Shown here: positions 16,377 through 24,723 of the stretch, piece by piece
Position numbering within the stretch: position 1 is the first letter of the stretch
How the letters are laid out: the number at the start of each line of letters is the position of its first letter
Assembly (NCBI GenBank): GCA_049516635.1
Contig: JBEKSX010000016.1
Coordinates: 1 to 37,332 of the forward strand
Source of the DNA: JBEKSX01 sp049516635
GTDB taxonomy: Bacteria; Bacteroidota; Ignavibacteria; Tepidaquicellales; OLB5
Reading direction: 5' to 3'
Length of the DNA stretch: 37,332 bases
Notes under the pieces: model-generated
What the model was told of the DNA's origin: nothing
Seen by the model: the letters and a program-made list of their open reading frames with translations, nothing else
The model's database searches: none
Translations under genes and position numbers: made by a program

Positions 16377-18845
16377 ATGCAAATTTACAAATTATCGCAC
16401 AAAATCAAATTTTTAGCGGGAATTTTACTCATTTTGTTATTTTCCGCTTCATTTTCTTCACTAAATGCCCAGCAGAGGACCGGACGCGGAACGATTACCG
16501 GTATAATTGTGGACAACAACGGGAATACGCCTCTCGAACAGGCTATTGTTAGAGTTTTAAAGTCGAAAGACAGTACTCTCGTTTCAGGGGCTGCCGCAGA
16601 CGCACAGGGTAATTTCTCAATACAGGTCCCTTACGGAAACTATCGAGTTGAAGTATCTTATACAGGATACAAAAAATTTACAATAAATGCAGTTACTGTG
16701 ACACCTTCCGCTCCTGACGTTTCACTAAAGACCATCAAGCTCTCAACTTCCGATATTTCAACTCAAGAGATAGACGTCGAAGCTGATAAACCGACTGTCG
16801 AGATCACGGCAGATAAAAAGGTCATCAATGTAGAAAATAACATGGTGTCAAAGGGTGAAACTGCAATCGACCTATTAAAGAGAGTGCCTTTAGTACAGGT
16901 TGATAACAGCAACAATGTCATCCTGAGAGGAGATCCGAATGTTACGATATTAATAAACGGAAAACCCTCATCCATGACAGATAATCTCGACCAGGTACCT
17001 GCCGATCAGGTGAAGAATATTGAGCTGATCACAAATCCTACTGCAAAGTACCAGGCGGAAGGCGGTGCAGGTATTATCAATATCATATTAAAAGAAGATG
17101 AACAACCCGGAATGAACGGCAAGATCAATCTCAGTGCCGGTACAAGTGACAGGTATAACGGTGCTGTAAATTTAAACATGAAAAAAGGCAAGTTTACACT
17201 TACAGGTAATTATTTCTACAATACGTTTGATAGGACTGGTAGTTCCTCTTCTAGTTTGATAAACAACCTTGGCTCACCCATCTATACAAATGAAAATGAC
17301 CTGACAGGTAATAAGATCAGATTCCAGTATTTTAAGGGCGGATTGGAATACAGAATAAATGATAACCACACTCTGGGTTTGGAGGGCTTTTATGGTTCTG
17401 GCAAATTTACGGGCAGTGACTACGGACAAAATTCAATTCTTGACAGTGTGCAAAACCTGAGTTCATATTTCACAAAGAATAACTTTTCCAATTCAACAGG
17501 TCATTTCATACACCTGTCATTGAACTACGACGGAAAGCTGAATAAAGTAGGCGAAGACCTCTCCGGCAATCTGACATATTCCAGGGGCGCTCGTGATAAT
17601 ACATTGAACCAGACTCTTCAATATTACAATTCCAATTATATTCAGTTGAACAACACCCCGTATATAGAAAATGACGTAACCAACTCCAGTTCATATAATT
17701 TTAATTCACAGCTTGATTATGTTATTCCTTTCTCCAAAAACTCAAAGCTGGAAACAGGTTATAAAGGAGTGATTCGCTCGAGTGATAATAATTTTACTGC
17801 AGACTCATTGGATTACAACACTAACCAGTACAACGAAATACTGGACGTAAGCAATGAATTTATCTACAAGGAACAGGTCTATGCTTTATATGCCCAATAC
17901 GGGAATGCATTTGGCGACTTCAGCTTTAAGGTCGGCTTACGCGGAGAGCAGTCCTATGACAAAGGAACTCTGGTGAATACAAACGAGGTCTTCAGTAATA
18001 AATATTTAGACTTCTTCCCGAGTGTTAATCTCACCGAGAATCTGATTAAAAATGAGCAGGTCGAGCTGAGCTACAGCAGAAGGATAAACCGTCCGAGATA
18101 CTACAGGCTGAACCCTTTCCAGAACCGTACCGATCCTCTGAATATAGTTTACGGTAATCCCAACCTGAAACCGGAGTATATTGATTCATATGAACTGAAT
18201 TTCGTTACAACAATCGGTAAAACATCGATAACACCTTCGTTCTTCTATAGACTAACACATGATCTTATGACGCAATACCGTGTCCTGACGGACAGCAATA
18301 TCACTGTGTCTACATTTGAAAACCTCACAAGCTCAAAATCATACGGTCTTGACCTGATTGCGGGTTCACAAATATTCAACTGGTGGAATTTTAATGCAAC
18401 ACTGAGTTTTTATAATTTATCCTATGACGCCGGTAATGTACAGAACTTCAGCGCACCATCGGGATTCTCATTTACAGCAAATATCAATACAAGCATAAAA
18501 CTGCCTGATCTTTTTAATCTGCAGTTGTTCTATAATTACCAGGGTAAAAGATATACTTCACAAGGGACAATAGATCCGGTACAATCTATGGATGTCGGAA
18601 TAAGCAAGAACTTTTTCGATAACGCATTTATAGTACTGCTCAAAGCAAACGATATTTTCAAAACACAGAAATATGATAGTTATATTGCGGGATATGGATT
18701 TGTTCAAAACGGTACAAGCGTTAACAACTCGCGTAATTTACAGCTGACACTTACTTACAACTTCGGGAAACAGGAAAATTCGAAACCCAAAAAGAAACCA
18801 AATAATGATGACGAGCCGAACATGAATGATATCAATGGCGAATAA
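16377..18845 (+). CDS. Outer-membrane beta-barrel (TonB-dependent receptor-like) protein
   Basis: An 822-residue protein. Residues 1-32 are a signal peptide. A carboxypeptidase-regulatory-like sandwich lies at about 36-120 (GTITGIIVDNNGNTPLEQAIVRVL ... GYKKF). A plug domain lies at about 130-240 (AIDLLKRVPLVQVDNSNNVILRGDPNVTILINGKPSS ... NIELITNPTAKYQAEGGAGIINIILK). A long barrel follows, ending 'NLQLTLTYNFGKQ'. The final 24 residues are a charged Lys/Asp/Asn tail, unusual after a barrel-closing strand. The overall layout is the OMP beta-barrel family-3 type common in Bacteroidota. No SusD partner gene is adjacent, so a nutrient-uptake locus is not indicated. The substrate is unknown. Confidence 0.92.
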   Translation: MQIYKLSHKIKFLAGILLILLFSASFSSLNAQQRTGRGTITGIIVDNNGNTPLEQAIVRVLKSKDSTLVSGAAADAQGNFSIQVPYGNYRVEVSYTGYKKFTINAVTVTPSAPDVSLKTIKLSTSDISTQEIDVEADKPTVEITADKKVINVENNMVSKGETAIDLLKRVPLVQVDNSNNVILRGDPNVTILINGKPSSMTDNLDQVPADQVKNIELITNPTAKYQAEGGAGIINIILKEDEQPGMNGKINLSAGTSDRYNGAVNLNMKKGKFTLTGNYFYNTFDRTGSSSSSLINNLGSPIYTNENDLTGNKIRFQYFKGGLEYRINDNHTLGLEGFYGSGKFTGSDYGQNSILDSVQNLSSYFTKNNFSNSTGHFIHLSLNYDGKLNKVGEDLSGNLTYSRGARDNTLNQTLQYYNSNYIQLNNTPYIENDVTNSSSYNFNSQLDYVIPFSKNSKLETGYKGVIRSSDNNFTADSLDYNTNQYNEILDVSNEFIYKEQVYALYAQYGNAFGDFSFKVGLRGEQSYDKGTLVNTNEVFSNKYLDFFPSVNLTENLIKNEQVELSYSRRINRPRYYRLNPFQNRTDPLNIVYGNPNLKPEYIDSYELNFVTTIGKTSITPSFFYRLTHDLMTQYRVLTDSNITVSTFENLTSSKSYGLDLIAGSQIFNWWNFNATLSFYNLSYDAGNVQNFSAPSGFSFTANINTSIKLPDLFNLQLFYNYQGKRYTSQGTIDPVQSMDVGISKNFFDNAFIVLLKANDIFKTQKYDSYIAGYGFVQNGTSVNNSRNLQLTLTYNFGKQENSKPKKKPNNDDEPNMNDINGE

Positions 18846-18959
18846 TATTGCGTTGTAAAATTATCTGTCATCCTGTGATGTAACCGACGGTTCTGCCGGT
18901 AGAAGCTCCAGCTGGTATAGTAAAGAACCTGAATTAAATACGGAGCAAATTACAAAATG

Positions 18960-18992
18960 TAGCCCGGAAATGAAATTTTCGGGCTATTTTTT
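18960..18992 (+). terminator. Rho-independent terminator of the receptor gene
   Basis: TAGCCCGGAAAT (18960-18971) pairs with ATTTTCGGGCTA (18975-18986), with one G-U pair and a three-base loop, and is followed by TTTTTT. It lies about 115 bases after the receptor stop and overlaps the first codons of the open frame at 18970. Confidence 0.85.
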
Positions 18993-19320
18993 ATCCACTT
19001 CCTTCAGCGAAAGTTACCTTACTCCTATTCCGGATAATTTCTTATTGTATCAAAACTATCCCAACCCGTTCAACCCAACTACTAAGATAAAGTTTGACAT
19101 TCCCAATTTCACCCTTATGAAGGGGGTCGGGGGGATGGCTGTTCGATTAACTATCTATGACCTCCTCGGCAGAAAGGTTGCAATTCTCGTAAATCAAAAA
19201 ATGCAACCCGGTGAATACGAGTTCGCCTGGGATGGAACAAATTATCCAAGCGGAGTATATTTTTATCATCTGACAACAAATGATTATACTGTAACTAAAA
19301 AGATGGTTCTGATAAAATAA
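18970..19320 (+). pseudogene. Orphan T9SS sorting-domain remnant
   Basis: A 116-codon frame that encodes only a T9SS tail (residues 27-116: IPDNFLLYQNYPNPFNPTTKIKF ... LTIYDLLGRKVAILVN ... SGVYFYHL ... KKMVLIK). There is no signal peptide, so the product could not reach the periplasm for T9SS export. The first 15 codons read through the terminator hairpin of the preceding gene, which argues that the ATG is accidental and the true 5' part is lost. The tail includes a GC-rich insertion at 19108-19138 of the same kind as in the genes at 26154, 27876 and 29185. A good terminator follows at 19344. It is most likely a decayed gene fragment. A stand-alone adaptor is less likely. Confidence 0.7.
19108..19138 (+). 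repeat. GC-rich palindromic element inside the orphan sorting domain
   Basis: CCCTTATGAAGGG (19112-19124) followed by a G-rich run. It sits between the codons for KFDIP and RLTIYDLLG, exactly where the elements at 27594, 28929 and 31174 sit. Confidence 0.6.
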
Positions 19321-19343
19321 GATAATCTTAATTATGTAATTAT

Positions 19344-19369
19344 GGACGTTCTGTTGAATGTCCTTTTTT
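19344..19369 (+). terminator. Rho-independent terminator after the orphan sorting domain
   Basis: GGACGTT/AATGTCC stem with a six-base loop followed directly by TTTTTT. It lies 24 bases after the stop. Confidence 0.82.
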
Positions 19370-19413
19370 CCTTTCATTTATCACTGCTTTTCACAGTGTA
19401 TATAAATTTATGC

Positions 19414-19445
19414 CTTGAATTATGCAGATTGGTTTAGTATATTTG
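19414..19445 (+). promoter_or_regulatory. Candidate promoter before the paired-palindrome repeats
   Basis: CTTG (19414-19417), 20 bases, TATATTTG (19438-19445): the -7 element is exact and the -33 element has one mismatch. Transcription would start near 19452 and run through both repeat units toward the YncE-like gene at 20021, so this may drive a non-coding RNA or a long leader. Confidence 0.4.
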
Positions 19446-19472
19446 TATTCATGGTATTAGCGGGGTAAAAGA

Positions 19473-19811
19473 TTCTTTGACATTTTGGCATAACTTGATA
19501 CGCCGGAAAGGTAACTAAGTTACCCTAACTTAAATTTTCAAAAAGTGGCGATTTTTGAATATATTTAAAGTTTTTTCGATGAGGGGGTAACTTAAGTTAC
19601 CCGGGGGTACCCTTTTAATAAACCCCGAAAAAACAGTGCTATAAAATTCGTAATCGTTCTTTGACATTTTGGCAAGTATCAAAAGCTTTCTCTCCCTTAG
19701 CAAGGGGGAGTACCCGCCTTCAAGCGGGGGAAGGGGGTCTAAAGCATTACTTAAATAATAAAAAAAATGGCGTTTTTGAGTTGTTTTATTACTTGGGATT
19801 ACTTAAGTAAT
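19473..19811 (+). repeat. Two related repeat units with boxA-like motif and paired palindromes
   Basis: Unit 1 (19473-19602) and unit 2 (19657-19811) share this order of parts. First, an identical 18-mer TTCTTTGACATTTTGGCA (19473-19490; 19657-19674), similar to rRNA boxA antitermination sequences. Then a left palindrome, then TGGCG(A)TTTTTGA (19546-19558; 19768-19779), then a right palindrome followed by a G run. In unit 1 the palindromes are GGTAACTAAGTTACC (19510-19524) and GGGTAACTTAAGTTACCC (19585-19602). In unit 2 they are ATTACTTAAATAAT (19746-19759) and ATTACTTAAGTAAT (19798-19811). Left and right match each other within a unit but differ between units. Unit 2 carries a GC-rich insertion at 19690-19740. 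Confidence 0.75.
19690..19740 (+). repeat. GC-rich double-hairpin element nested in repeat unit 2
   Basis: CTCCCTTAGCAAGGGGGAG is followed by CCCGCCTTCAAGCGGG and a G-rich tail. It is the same kind of element as those found in frame inside T9SS genes (27594, 28929, 31174), here in non-coding DNA. Its absence from unit 1 marks it as an insertion. Confidence 0.65.
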
Positions 19812-20020
19812 GGGGGGTAGTAAATTAAAAGTTTAAAGTTGAAAATTCAAAATTATAATAAAATTGCCGTTGGTCACCACCGAAGCCTCGGGGCAGGCAA
19901 TCCGGCATGGCGTACAGCATCTGTGAAAATATGATGGTTTTGTATATTATCTTTAGAAATAAATATCTATTTAAAGATGTTATAATAAAAAATTAAACTT
20001 TAACCTTTAATAAAATACCA
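19812..20020. other. Leader region of the YncE-like gene
   Basis: AT-rich sequence with a GC-rich patch at 19866-19915 (GGTCACCACCGAAGCCTCGG and following bases), which resembles dispersed repeats elsewhere in the window. No gene is seen. Confidence 0.4.
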
Positions 20021-21061
20021 ATGAAAAAAATAACATCATTTTTAATATTATTGACATTCCTTACCACGGTCAATATCTTCTATTCTCAAACCCTGCTTCC
20101 GCAATACAGAATAGTGAACACTTTCCATCTGCAGGGAAATGACGGTTGGGACGCCCTCACTTCTGATGAAGCCACAGGAAGGTTATTCGTTTCCCATGGA
20201 ACCATGGTTCAGGTGGTAGATGAAACTAACGGGAATCTGCTCGGAACCATTCAGGACACAAAAGGTGTCCACGACATAGCTATTGCAACCGATCTTAATA
20301 AAGGATTCATAAGCTGCGGAAGGGATTCTACTGTTGTAATTTTTGACCTCCAAACCCTTAACGTTCTTGACAAGATAAACATAGGTGCAAGAAACCCGGA
20401 TGCTATTCTATTCGACCCCTATACGCAGAGAGTTTTCACTTTTAACGGAGGCAGTTCGAACTCAACTGTAATAAATGCACAAAGAAATGAGATCATCGGT
20501 ACCATTCCCCTGGACGGCAAGCCCGAATTTTCTGTTTCCGACGGCAACGGAAAAATTTATGTCAATCTCGAAGATAAAAGCATGATCGCTGTCATCAACC
20601 CGACGGCAATGTACGTAGAACAGCAATGGTCTGTTGCCCCGGGTGAATCCCCTTCAGGAATCGCACTGGATAATGATAACCACCGTTTATTTTCCGCGTG
20701 CGGAAATAAAATGATGGTCATTCTTGATGCAGTAACAGGAAGTATCATAACAACTTTGCCAATCGGTGAGCGTGTTGATGGCGCTGCTTTTGATCCAGTA
20801 CTAAAACGCGCATACAGCTCAAACGGTGAAGGTACATTAACCGTTATAGAGGAGGTGAATAAGGATACATTTAAAGTGCTCGAGAATTTCAGTACACAGA
20901 AAGGAGCAAGGACGATAACAGTCGATACAAAGACACATCATGTATTTTTGCCTACAGCGGAATTCGGACCCGCACCCGAACCAACGGCCGATAATCCGCA
21001 TCCTCGTCCGACAATTACCCCGGATTCATTTATAATCCTCGATATTGAACCGGGAAAGTAA
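20021..21061 (+). CDS. YncE family secreted beta-propeller protein
   Basis: A 346-residue protein. Residues 1-22 are a signal peptide (MKKITSFLILLTFLTTVNIFYS). The mature part is made of YVTN/YncE-type blades: 'GRLFVSHGTMVQVVDETNGNLLGTI', 'KGFISCGRDSTVVIFDLQTLNVLDKI', 'QRVFTFNGGSSNSTVINAQRNEIIGTI', 'GKIYVNLEDKSMIAVIN', 'HRLFSACGNKMMVILDAVTGSIITTL', 'KRAYSSNGEGTLTVIEE', 'HHVFLPTAEF'. That gives a seven-bladed propeller of normal family length. A proline-rich loop (GPAPEPTADNPHPRP) precedes the last strand. There is no T9SS tail, so the protein is probably periplasmic. YncE-like proteins bind partners or DNA; the role here is unknown. Confidence 0.9.
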   Translation: MKKITSFLILLTFLTTVNIFYSQTLLPQYRIVNTFHLQGNDGWDALTSDEATGRLFVSHGTMVQVVDETNGNLLGTIQDTKGVHDIAIATDLNKGFISCGRDSTVVIFDLQTLNVLDKINIGARNPDAILFDPYTQRVFTFNGGSSNSTVINAQRNEIIGTIPLDGKPEFSVSDGNGKIYVNLEDKSMIAVINPTAMYVEQQWSVAPGESPSGIALDNDNHRLFSACGNKMMVILDAVTGSIITTLPIGERVDGAAFDPVLKRAYSSNGEGTLTVIEEVNKDTFKVLENFSTQKGARTITVDTKTHHVFLPTAEFGPAPEPTADNPHPRPTITPDSFIILDIEPGK

Positions 21062-21087
21062 GGAAGAAAATTTGAGATCGCTGGATT

Positions 21088-21555
21088 TTATTCGCCGCCG
21101 TAGTCCTGCCACAATGTCCACGGGTCCTCGACGTCTTTGGACCTGTCGAAGGAGTCGACCCACTCGATGAACATCAATCTCAGTTCTTCGAGTTCGTCTT
21201 TTAGCGGCTTAAGGAATTTTTGGCTGCCCATTTTTTTGGTTTCGCACAACGTGGCTTCGGCAAGCAGTTCGTTGGCATACCTCTTAATACTGAACGCATT
21301 TTCGAGGCGGTATGAATACAGTTCCCCGGCTTCAGCACCGGCGATCTTGGCGCTTATCATGTAGGCATTTTCGAGCATAAGCTGTTTCAGGTTGAGCTCG
21401 TCTTTGTCCTCGTCTATGGGTTCAACGACAGCCTTTGTAAGACGGCGTATCAGGAGTGATTGTTTATAGATTGGAAGCTTTTTATGTTTTTCAAATTCTT
21501 CATCTGTGAATGCTGAGGTTCTTAATTTATTAATTTCATCATGTTCTTTGCTCAT
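21088..21555 (-). CDS. Small helical protein, four-helix-bundle-like
   Basis: A 155-residue cytoplasmic protein. After a charged 25-residue start there are four amphipathic helices: 'LPIYKQSLLIRRLTKAVVEP', 'LNLKQLMLENAYMISAKIAGAEAG', 'YSYRLENAFSIKRYANELLAEATLCE' and 'LKPLKDELEELRLMFIEWVDSF'. The tail is Trp-rich and acidic (DPWTLWQDYGGE). The layout resembles the four-helix bundle family related to 23S rRNA-intervening-sequence proteins, but the similarity is by shape only. It is convergent with the YncE-like gene (26-base gap). The product is strongly acidic at its C terminus. Function is unknown. Confidence 0.75.
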   Translation of the reverse strand: MSKEHDEINKLRTSAFTDEEFEKHKKLPIYKQSLLIRRLTKAVVEPIDEDKDELNLKQLMLENAYMISAKIAGAEAGELYSYRLENAFSIKRYANELLAEATLCETKKMGSQKFLKPLKDELEELRLMFIEWVDSFDRSKDVEDPWTLWQDYGGE

Positions 21556-21790
21556 ATCATGTAAAATTTAATTCGTTATTAGTGTGCTGTAATTATAATA
21601 TTTTTTATAAAAAGATGAAACTAAAATATTTAGCTGAAATACAAGTCCCCTTGTTATTTAGATATAAACCCTATAAATAATTTAAAATATTTAATTAATT
21701 CATTGAATTATTGTAAATAATTTAGTGCAGGAAATTGTTTATTGATAAATAATAGATAATCAATCATCTTATAATATAAACGTTTAACGA

Positions 21791-22630
21791 ATGAAGATTT
21801 ATATTTCTCTCGACATGGAAGGTATTGCCGGTACTTTCAGCTGGACTCAGGAAGAAAATAACAGGGCTGAGGTCCGTAAATGCATTTCGCAGCAGGTCGA
21901 ATGGGTACTGGAAGGGATCCGTTCAAGCAGTGTGAATGTCACTATCGAGGAGATAGTTATTGCCGACTCCCATTCTGCTGGTGATAATCTACTTTACGAG
22001 ATAACAGCACTTGATGACCGGCTTCATCTGATATCAGGTTTCCCGAGGGCTAACTATATGATGCCGGCATTCGATAAAACATACAGCATTGTGTTCTTTG
22101 TAGGCTACCACGGCGGCATCGGAACGATGAACTCTGTCATGGACCACAGTTATACTCCCCGTTTCCATAGGATATGGATAAATGAAAAACCGATGAACGA
22201 GAGTCTCATCAATGGTGCTTATGCAGGATACTTTAGAGTGCCGGTAGGGTTGGTGATAGGTGATGATGCATTATGCGGACAGCTGAAAAAAAAAGACTGT
22301 ATGCCGTGGGTAGAATTTGTTACAACGAAATATTCACTTGGAAGGTTTGCAGTAAAAAATAAGCCTCTACAGATCGTTCAGAAAGAGACCCAGGAAGCAG
22401 TGAAAAAAGTACTTGATTCTGACGTAAAAATGCTGCCATTATATAAATTTGATCCGCCTATAAAGCTTAAGATTGAATTCCAGACGACCTCGATGGCAGA
22501 CGTTGTTTCGATGGTCCCTGATATAAAGCGACTTGACGGCTTCACAGTGGAGTTCACTCACAATGATTTTCGCGAGGTTTTTGATGCAACCGATGCATTC
22601 GCGACACTTGCCCGCTCGGTCAAATGGTGA
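21791..22630 (+). CDS. M55 family D-aminopeptidase (DppA-like)
   Basis: A 279-residue cytoplasmic zinc peptidase. The hallmark start MKIYISLDMEGIAG gives Asp8 and Glu10. Further family ligands are visible as His61 in 'IADSH', His107 in 'FVGYHGG' and Glu137 in 'MNESLINGAYAG'. His119 in 'MDHSYT' corresponds to the catalytic histidine of the family. Length matches DppA (about 275). Family members release N-terminal D-amino acids from peptides, supporting reuse of cell-wall peptides. No peptide transporter genes are adjacent, so the physiological role here is inferred from the family alone. Confidence 0.92.
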   Translation: MKIYISLDMEGIAGTFSWTQEENNRAEVRKCISQQVEWVLEGIRSSSVNVTIEEIVIADSHSAGDNLLYEITALDDRLHLISGFPRANYMMPAFDKTYSIVFFVGYHGGIGTMNSVMDHSYTPRFHRIWINEKPMNESLINGAYAGYFRVPVGLVIGDDALCGQLKKKDCMPWVEFVTTKYSLGRFAVKNKPLQIVQKETQEAVKKVLDSDVKMLPLYKFDPPIKLKIEFQTTSMADVVSMVPDIKRLDGFTVEFTHNDFREVFDATDAFATLARSVKW

Positions 22631-22709
22631 ATATCCGGTAAGATAAATTTTTTTGTTCTAATTAAATATAAAATGTATTATATTAAATATATAGGGGTCA
22701 CATAATATA

Positions 22710-23183
22710 GTGAGTACCATTAATTTAAAATACGCTCTTATTATCTGCTTAAGTGCATTTATTTTGCAGGCATGCAGCAATACTTCTCCAACCCAATCCG
22801 GGGGCAGTTACATAACAGGTAACATAACTTTTGTAGATACTAATTTTACGATTGGGGGTGGGCAATACACAGTAGCCCTTTTCAAGCACGAATGGCCATT
22901 ATTTTCAACTAAACCCGTAAAGACTGAAGTTCTTCAAATGGTAAATAAGCAACTCGCCACTTACAAAATATCCTGGGATGGTGATGCAAACTTTTACGTT
23001 GCAGTTGCATGGGTAAGCTATAATGATACAACTAATGTACCTCCGGTATTGGGTACTTATGGCTGCGACACAACACATTTCTGTGATAAGAATAAGCTGG
23101 TTTATTTCCCAAATTATAGTGGCAGTTATAACTTCATGAGCTGGGCTGATACCTCGATGAGGATGTTCCACTATTCAAAGTAG
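22710..23183 (+). CDS. Lipoprotein, first of a tandem paralogous pair
   Basis: A 157-residue protein starting at GTG, with AGGGGTCA 12 bases upstream. The lipobox LQAC places the acylated cysteine at residue 22. The mature part is a small beta domain: 'SYITGNITFVDTNFTIGGGQYTVALF' and 'FYVAVAWV', then a conserved 'LGTYGCDTTHFC' with Cys119 and Cys125, probably a disulfide, and a 'WADTSMRMFHYSK' end. The gene at 23446 encodes a protein of the same layout, so the pair arose by duplication. No family is recognised. Confidence 0.82.
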   Translation: MSTINLKYALIICLSAFILQACSNTSPTQSGGSYITGNITFVDTNFTIGGGQYTVALFKHEWPLFSTKPVKTEVLQMVNKQLATYKISWDGDANFYVAVAWVSYNDTTNVPPVLGTYGCDTTHFCDKNKLVYFPNYSGSYNFMSWADTSMRMFHYSK

Positions 23184-23376
23184 GTTTTCAAGTTCAACAG
23201 TACCGTTCAAATAAAAATATAAATTAGAGATTTGTAAAAATTATTCTAAAAATTACCTATTATTGAAAATGATATGATAGGTAAATTTATGTTATTTCAT
23301 AATTTTCACACCGCCTCGAGAATCCACCACTAGAATTAATCCTAACACTTAAATTCATATTCATAAATACCGTAAT

Positions 23377-23407
23377 TAAGGTATATTTATTAAATAAAAA
23401 TACCTTA
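23377..23407. promoter_or_regulatory. Inverted repeat upstream of the second lipoprotein gene
   Basis: TAAGGTAT (23377-23384) and ATACCTTA (23400-23407) form an 8-base dyad with a 15-base AT-only centre, 38 bases before the GTG start. It could be an operator site or a weak hairpin; there is no direct evidence for either. Confidence 0.35.
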
Positions 23408-23445
23408 TATTAATTAAGGAAAATAAGTAACTATTCCCCTTTATA

Positions 23446-23913
23446 GTGAAAACTTTCATGTTTAAATATTTTCCTTTTTTGATCTTTTTCGCACTTGACA
23501 TGGCTGCGTGTAATGATAATATTACGTTCCAGCCCGAGGGAGACTATATAAGCGGATTTGCTACTTTTGTAGATACAAATTATTTATGCCATTTGGGACA
23601 TTATGCAATTGCCCTTTATCCTGCCGGAGCTCACCCTTTTTATTCACAACCAGTTGAATGTCAATACATTAACATGAGCGAAGGAAACAATCCTTTTTAC
23701 TTCAGAGTATCGCACGAAGGAAAGGGCGATTTTATCCTGGCGGTTGTCTGGAAAATTGATTCTACAAATTATTATAATCCAATCCCATTAGGTACTTACG
23801 GCTGTGATACTTCTCATCAATGTACCAGACACAAGATAGTTGAATTCCCTAATTTTACAGGGTTAGATTATAATATCCTATGCTGGTCCGATACATCAAA
23901 AAGATTGTTTTAA
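23446..23913 (+). CDS. Lipoprotein, second of a tandem paralogous pair
   Basis: A 155-residue protein starting at GTG. The N-terminal hydrophobic stretch ends in MAAC, so Cys22 is the likely lipid site. The mature part repeats the neighbour's pattern: 'DYISGFATFVDTNYLCHLGHYAIALY', 'FILAVVWKIDSTNYYNP', 'LGTYGCDTSHQC' (Cys120, Cys126), and '...CWSDTSKRLF'. It has two extra cysteines near residues 48 and 72 not present in the paralog. The 262-base gap suggests separate transcription. Function is unknown. Confidence 0.78.
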   Translation: MKTFMFKYFPFLIFFALDMAACNDNITFQPEGDYISGFATFVDTNYLCHLGHYAIALYPAGAHPFYSQPVECQYINMSEGNNPFYFRVSHEGKGDFILAVVWKIDSTNYYNPIPLGTYGCDTSHQCTRHKIVEFPNFTGLDYNILCWSDTSKRLF

Positions 23914-24072
23914 TTGAGCGCCGTTTTAAAAGATCAAAATACAGACTGAATTATCCGTAGATCCCATCGACTACTGAGAGGATAGAATTATATCAACTAT
24001 GATGTTGGTATATTTAAAAAATCATCAACATTTTTTCTGATTCAAATCTTGCCTCACATACCCGCTAATACA

Positions 24073-24103
24073 TTTTAATACAGGTTATTATTTATTACAT
24101 TTG
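24073..24103 (+). promoter_or_regulatory. Promoter of the third lipoprotein gene
   Basis: TTTT (24073-24076), 19 bases, TACATTTG (24096-24103): the -7 element is exact, the -33 element has one mismatch and the spacing is ideal. It lies 35 bases before the ATG at 24138. Confidence 0.55.
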
Positions 24104-24137
24104 TTTAATAAATAATTAACACCCGGGGAAGATATAT

Positions 24138-24644
24138 ATGAAAAAATTTACAGCGTACTTATCCATCTTTTTTCTTTTCTCATTATTTCTAGTAGGCTGC
24201 GGAGACAATTCTGTTAACAATGGTTCATCCGATCCAAATTTACTCTATTCCGCCGATGAAATAGTGTGCGATTATCATGACAGCACCACGATCCAGGATA
24301 CAATAATATATCCCGTGTATATGAAGACTCTCTTTATTCATGTTTCCGACAGGTCATTCTCTAAAGTGAAAATATCGGGTACAGTCGATACCTATTATGT
24401 ACATAACCAGATGGGCGGTCAAAATCCTATACTGATCATGGGCGTCATTTACGATACAATTAACCAGTATGTGGGCGATTCGTTAACATATTATCATGGA
24501 CTGAGTGGTAATTTTTTTAATATTACACCTGTCACGTATCCTGAAAATACACCCTATTATATCATATTCTCTATCGAGGTATTCGACCCTGCAAGAGGTG
24601 ATTTCATTTCGGTGAGGAATTTGAAGATATACAAGTCGGAATAA
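24138..24644 (+). CDS. Lipoprotein, hypothetical
   Basis: A 168-residue protein with lipobox LVGC at 18-21 (MKKFTAYLSIFFLFSLFLVGCGDN). The mature part is a beta-rich domain with many aspartates and tyrosines ('DEIVCDYHDSTTIQDTIIYPVYMKTLFIHVSDRSFSKVKISG', 'YYIIFSIEVFD'). It has no clear similarity to the preceding lipoprotein pair and no family I recognise. Its own promoter lies at 24073-24103. Confidence 0.82.
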   Translation: MKKFTAYLSIFFLFSLFLVGCGDNSVNNGSSDPNLLYSADEIVCDYHDSTTIQDTIIYPVYMKTLFIHVSDRSFSKVKISGTVDTYYVHNQMGGQNPILIMGVIYDTINQYVGDSLTYYHGLSGNFFNITPVTYPENTPYYIIFSIEVFDPARGDFISVRNLKIYKSE

Positions 24645-24723
24645 TCCTAAACGACTTACAATTGTAATTATATTGCTGAAATATTATATTACAGTAATCT
24701 AAATATTTTATAAGGGGGGAAAG

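Noticed and set aside
16377..18845. SusC/SusD-type polysaccharide utilisation locus
   Set aside because: There is no SusD-like lipoprotein or glycan enzyme gene adjacent; only the receptor-like barrel is present.
19473..19490. boxA-like motif as the leader of an rRNA operon
   Set aside because: No 16S, 23S or 5S sequence follows; the motif is part of a duplicated repeat unit.
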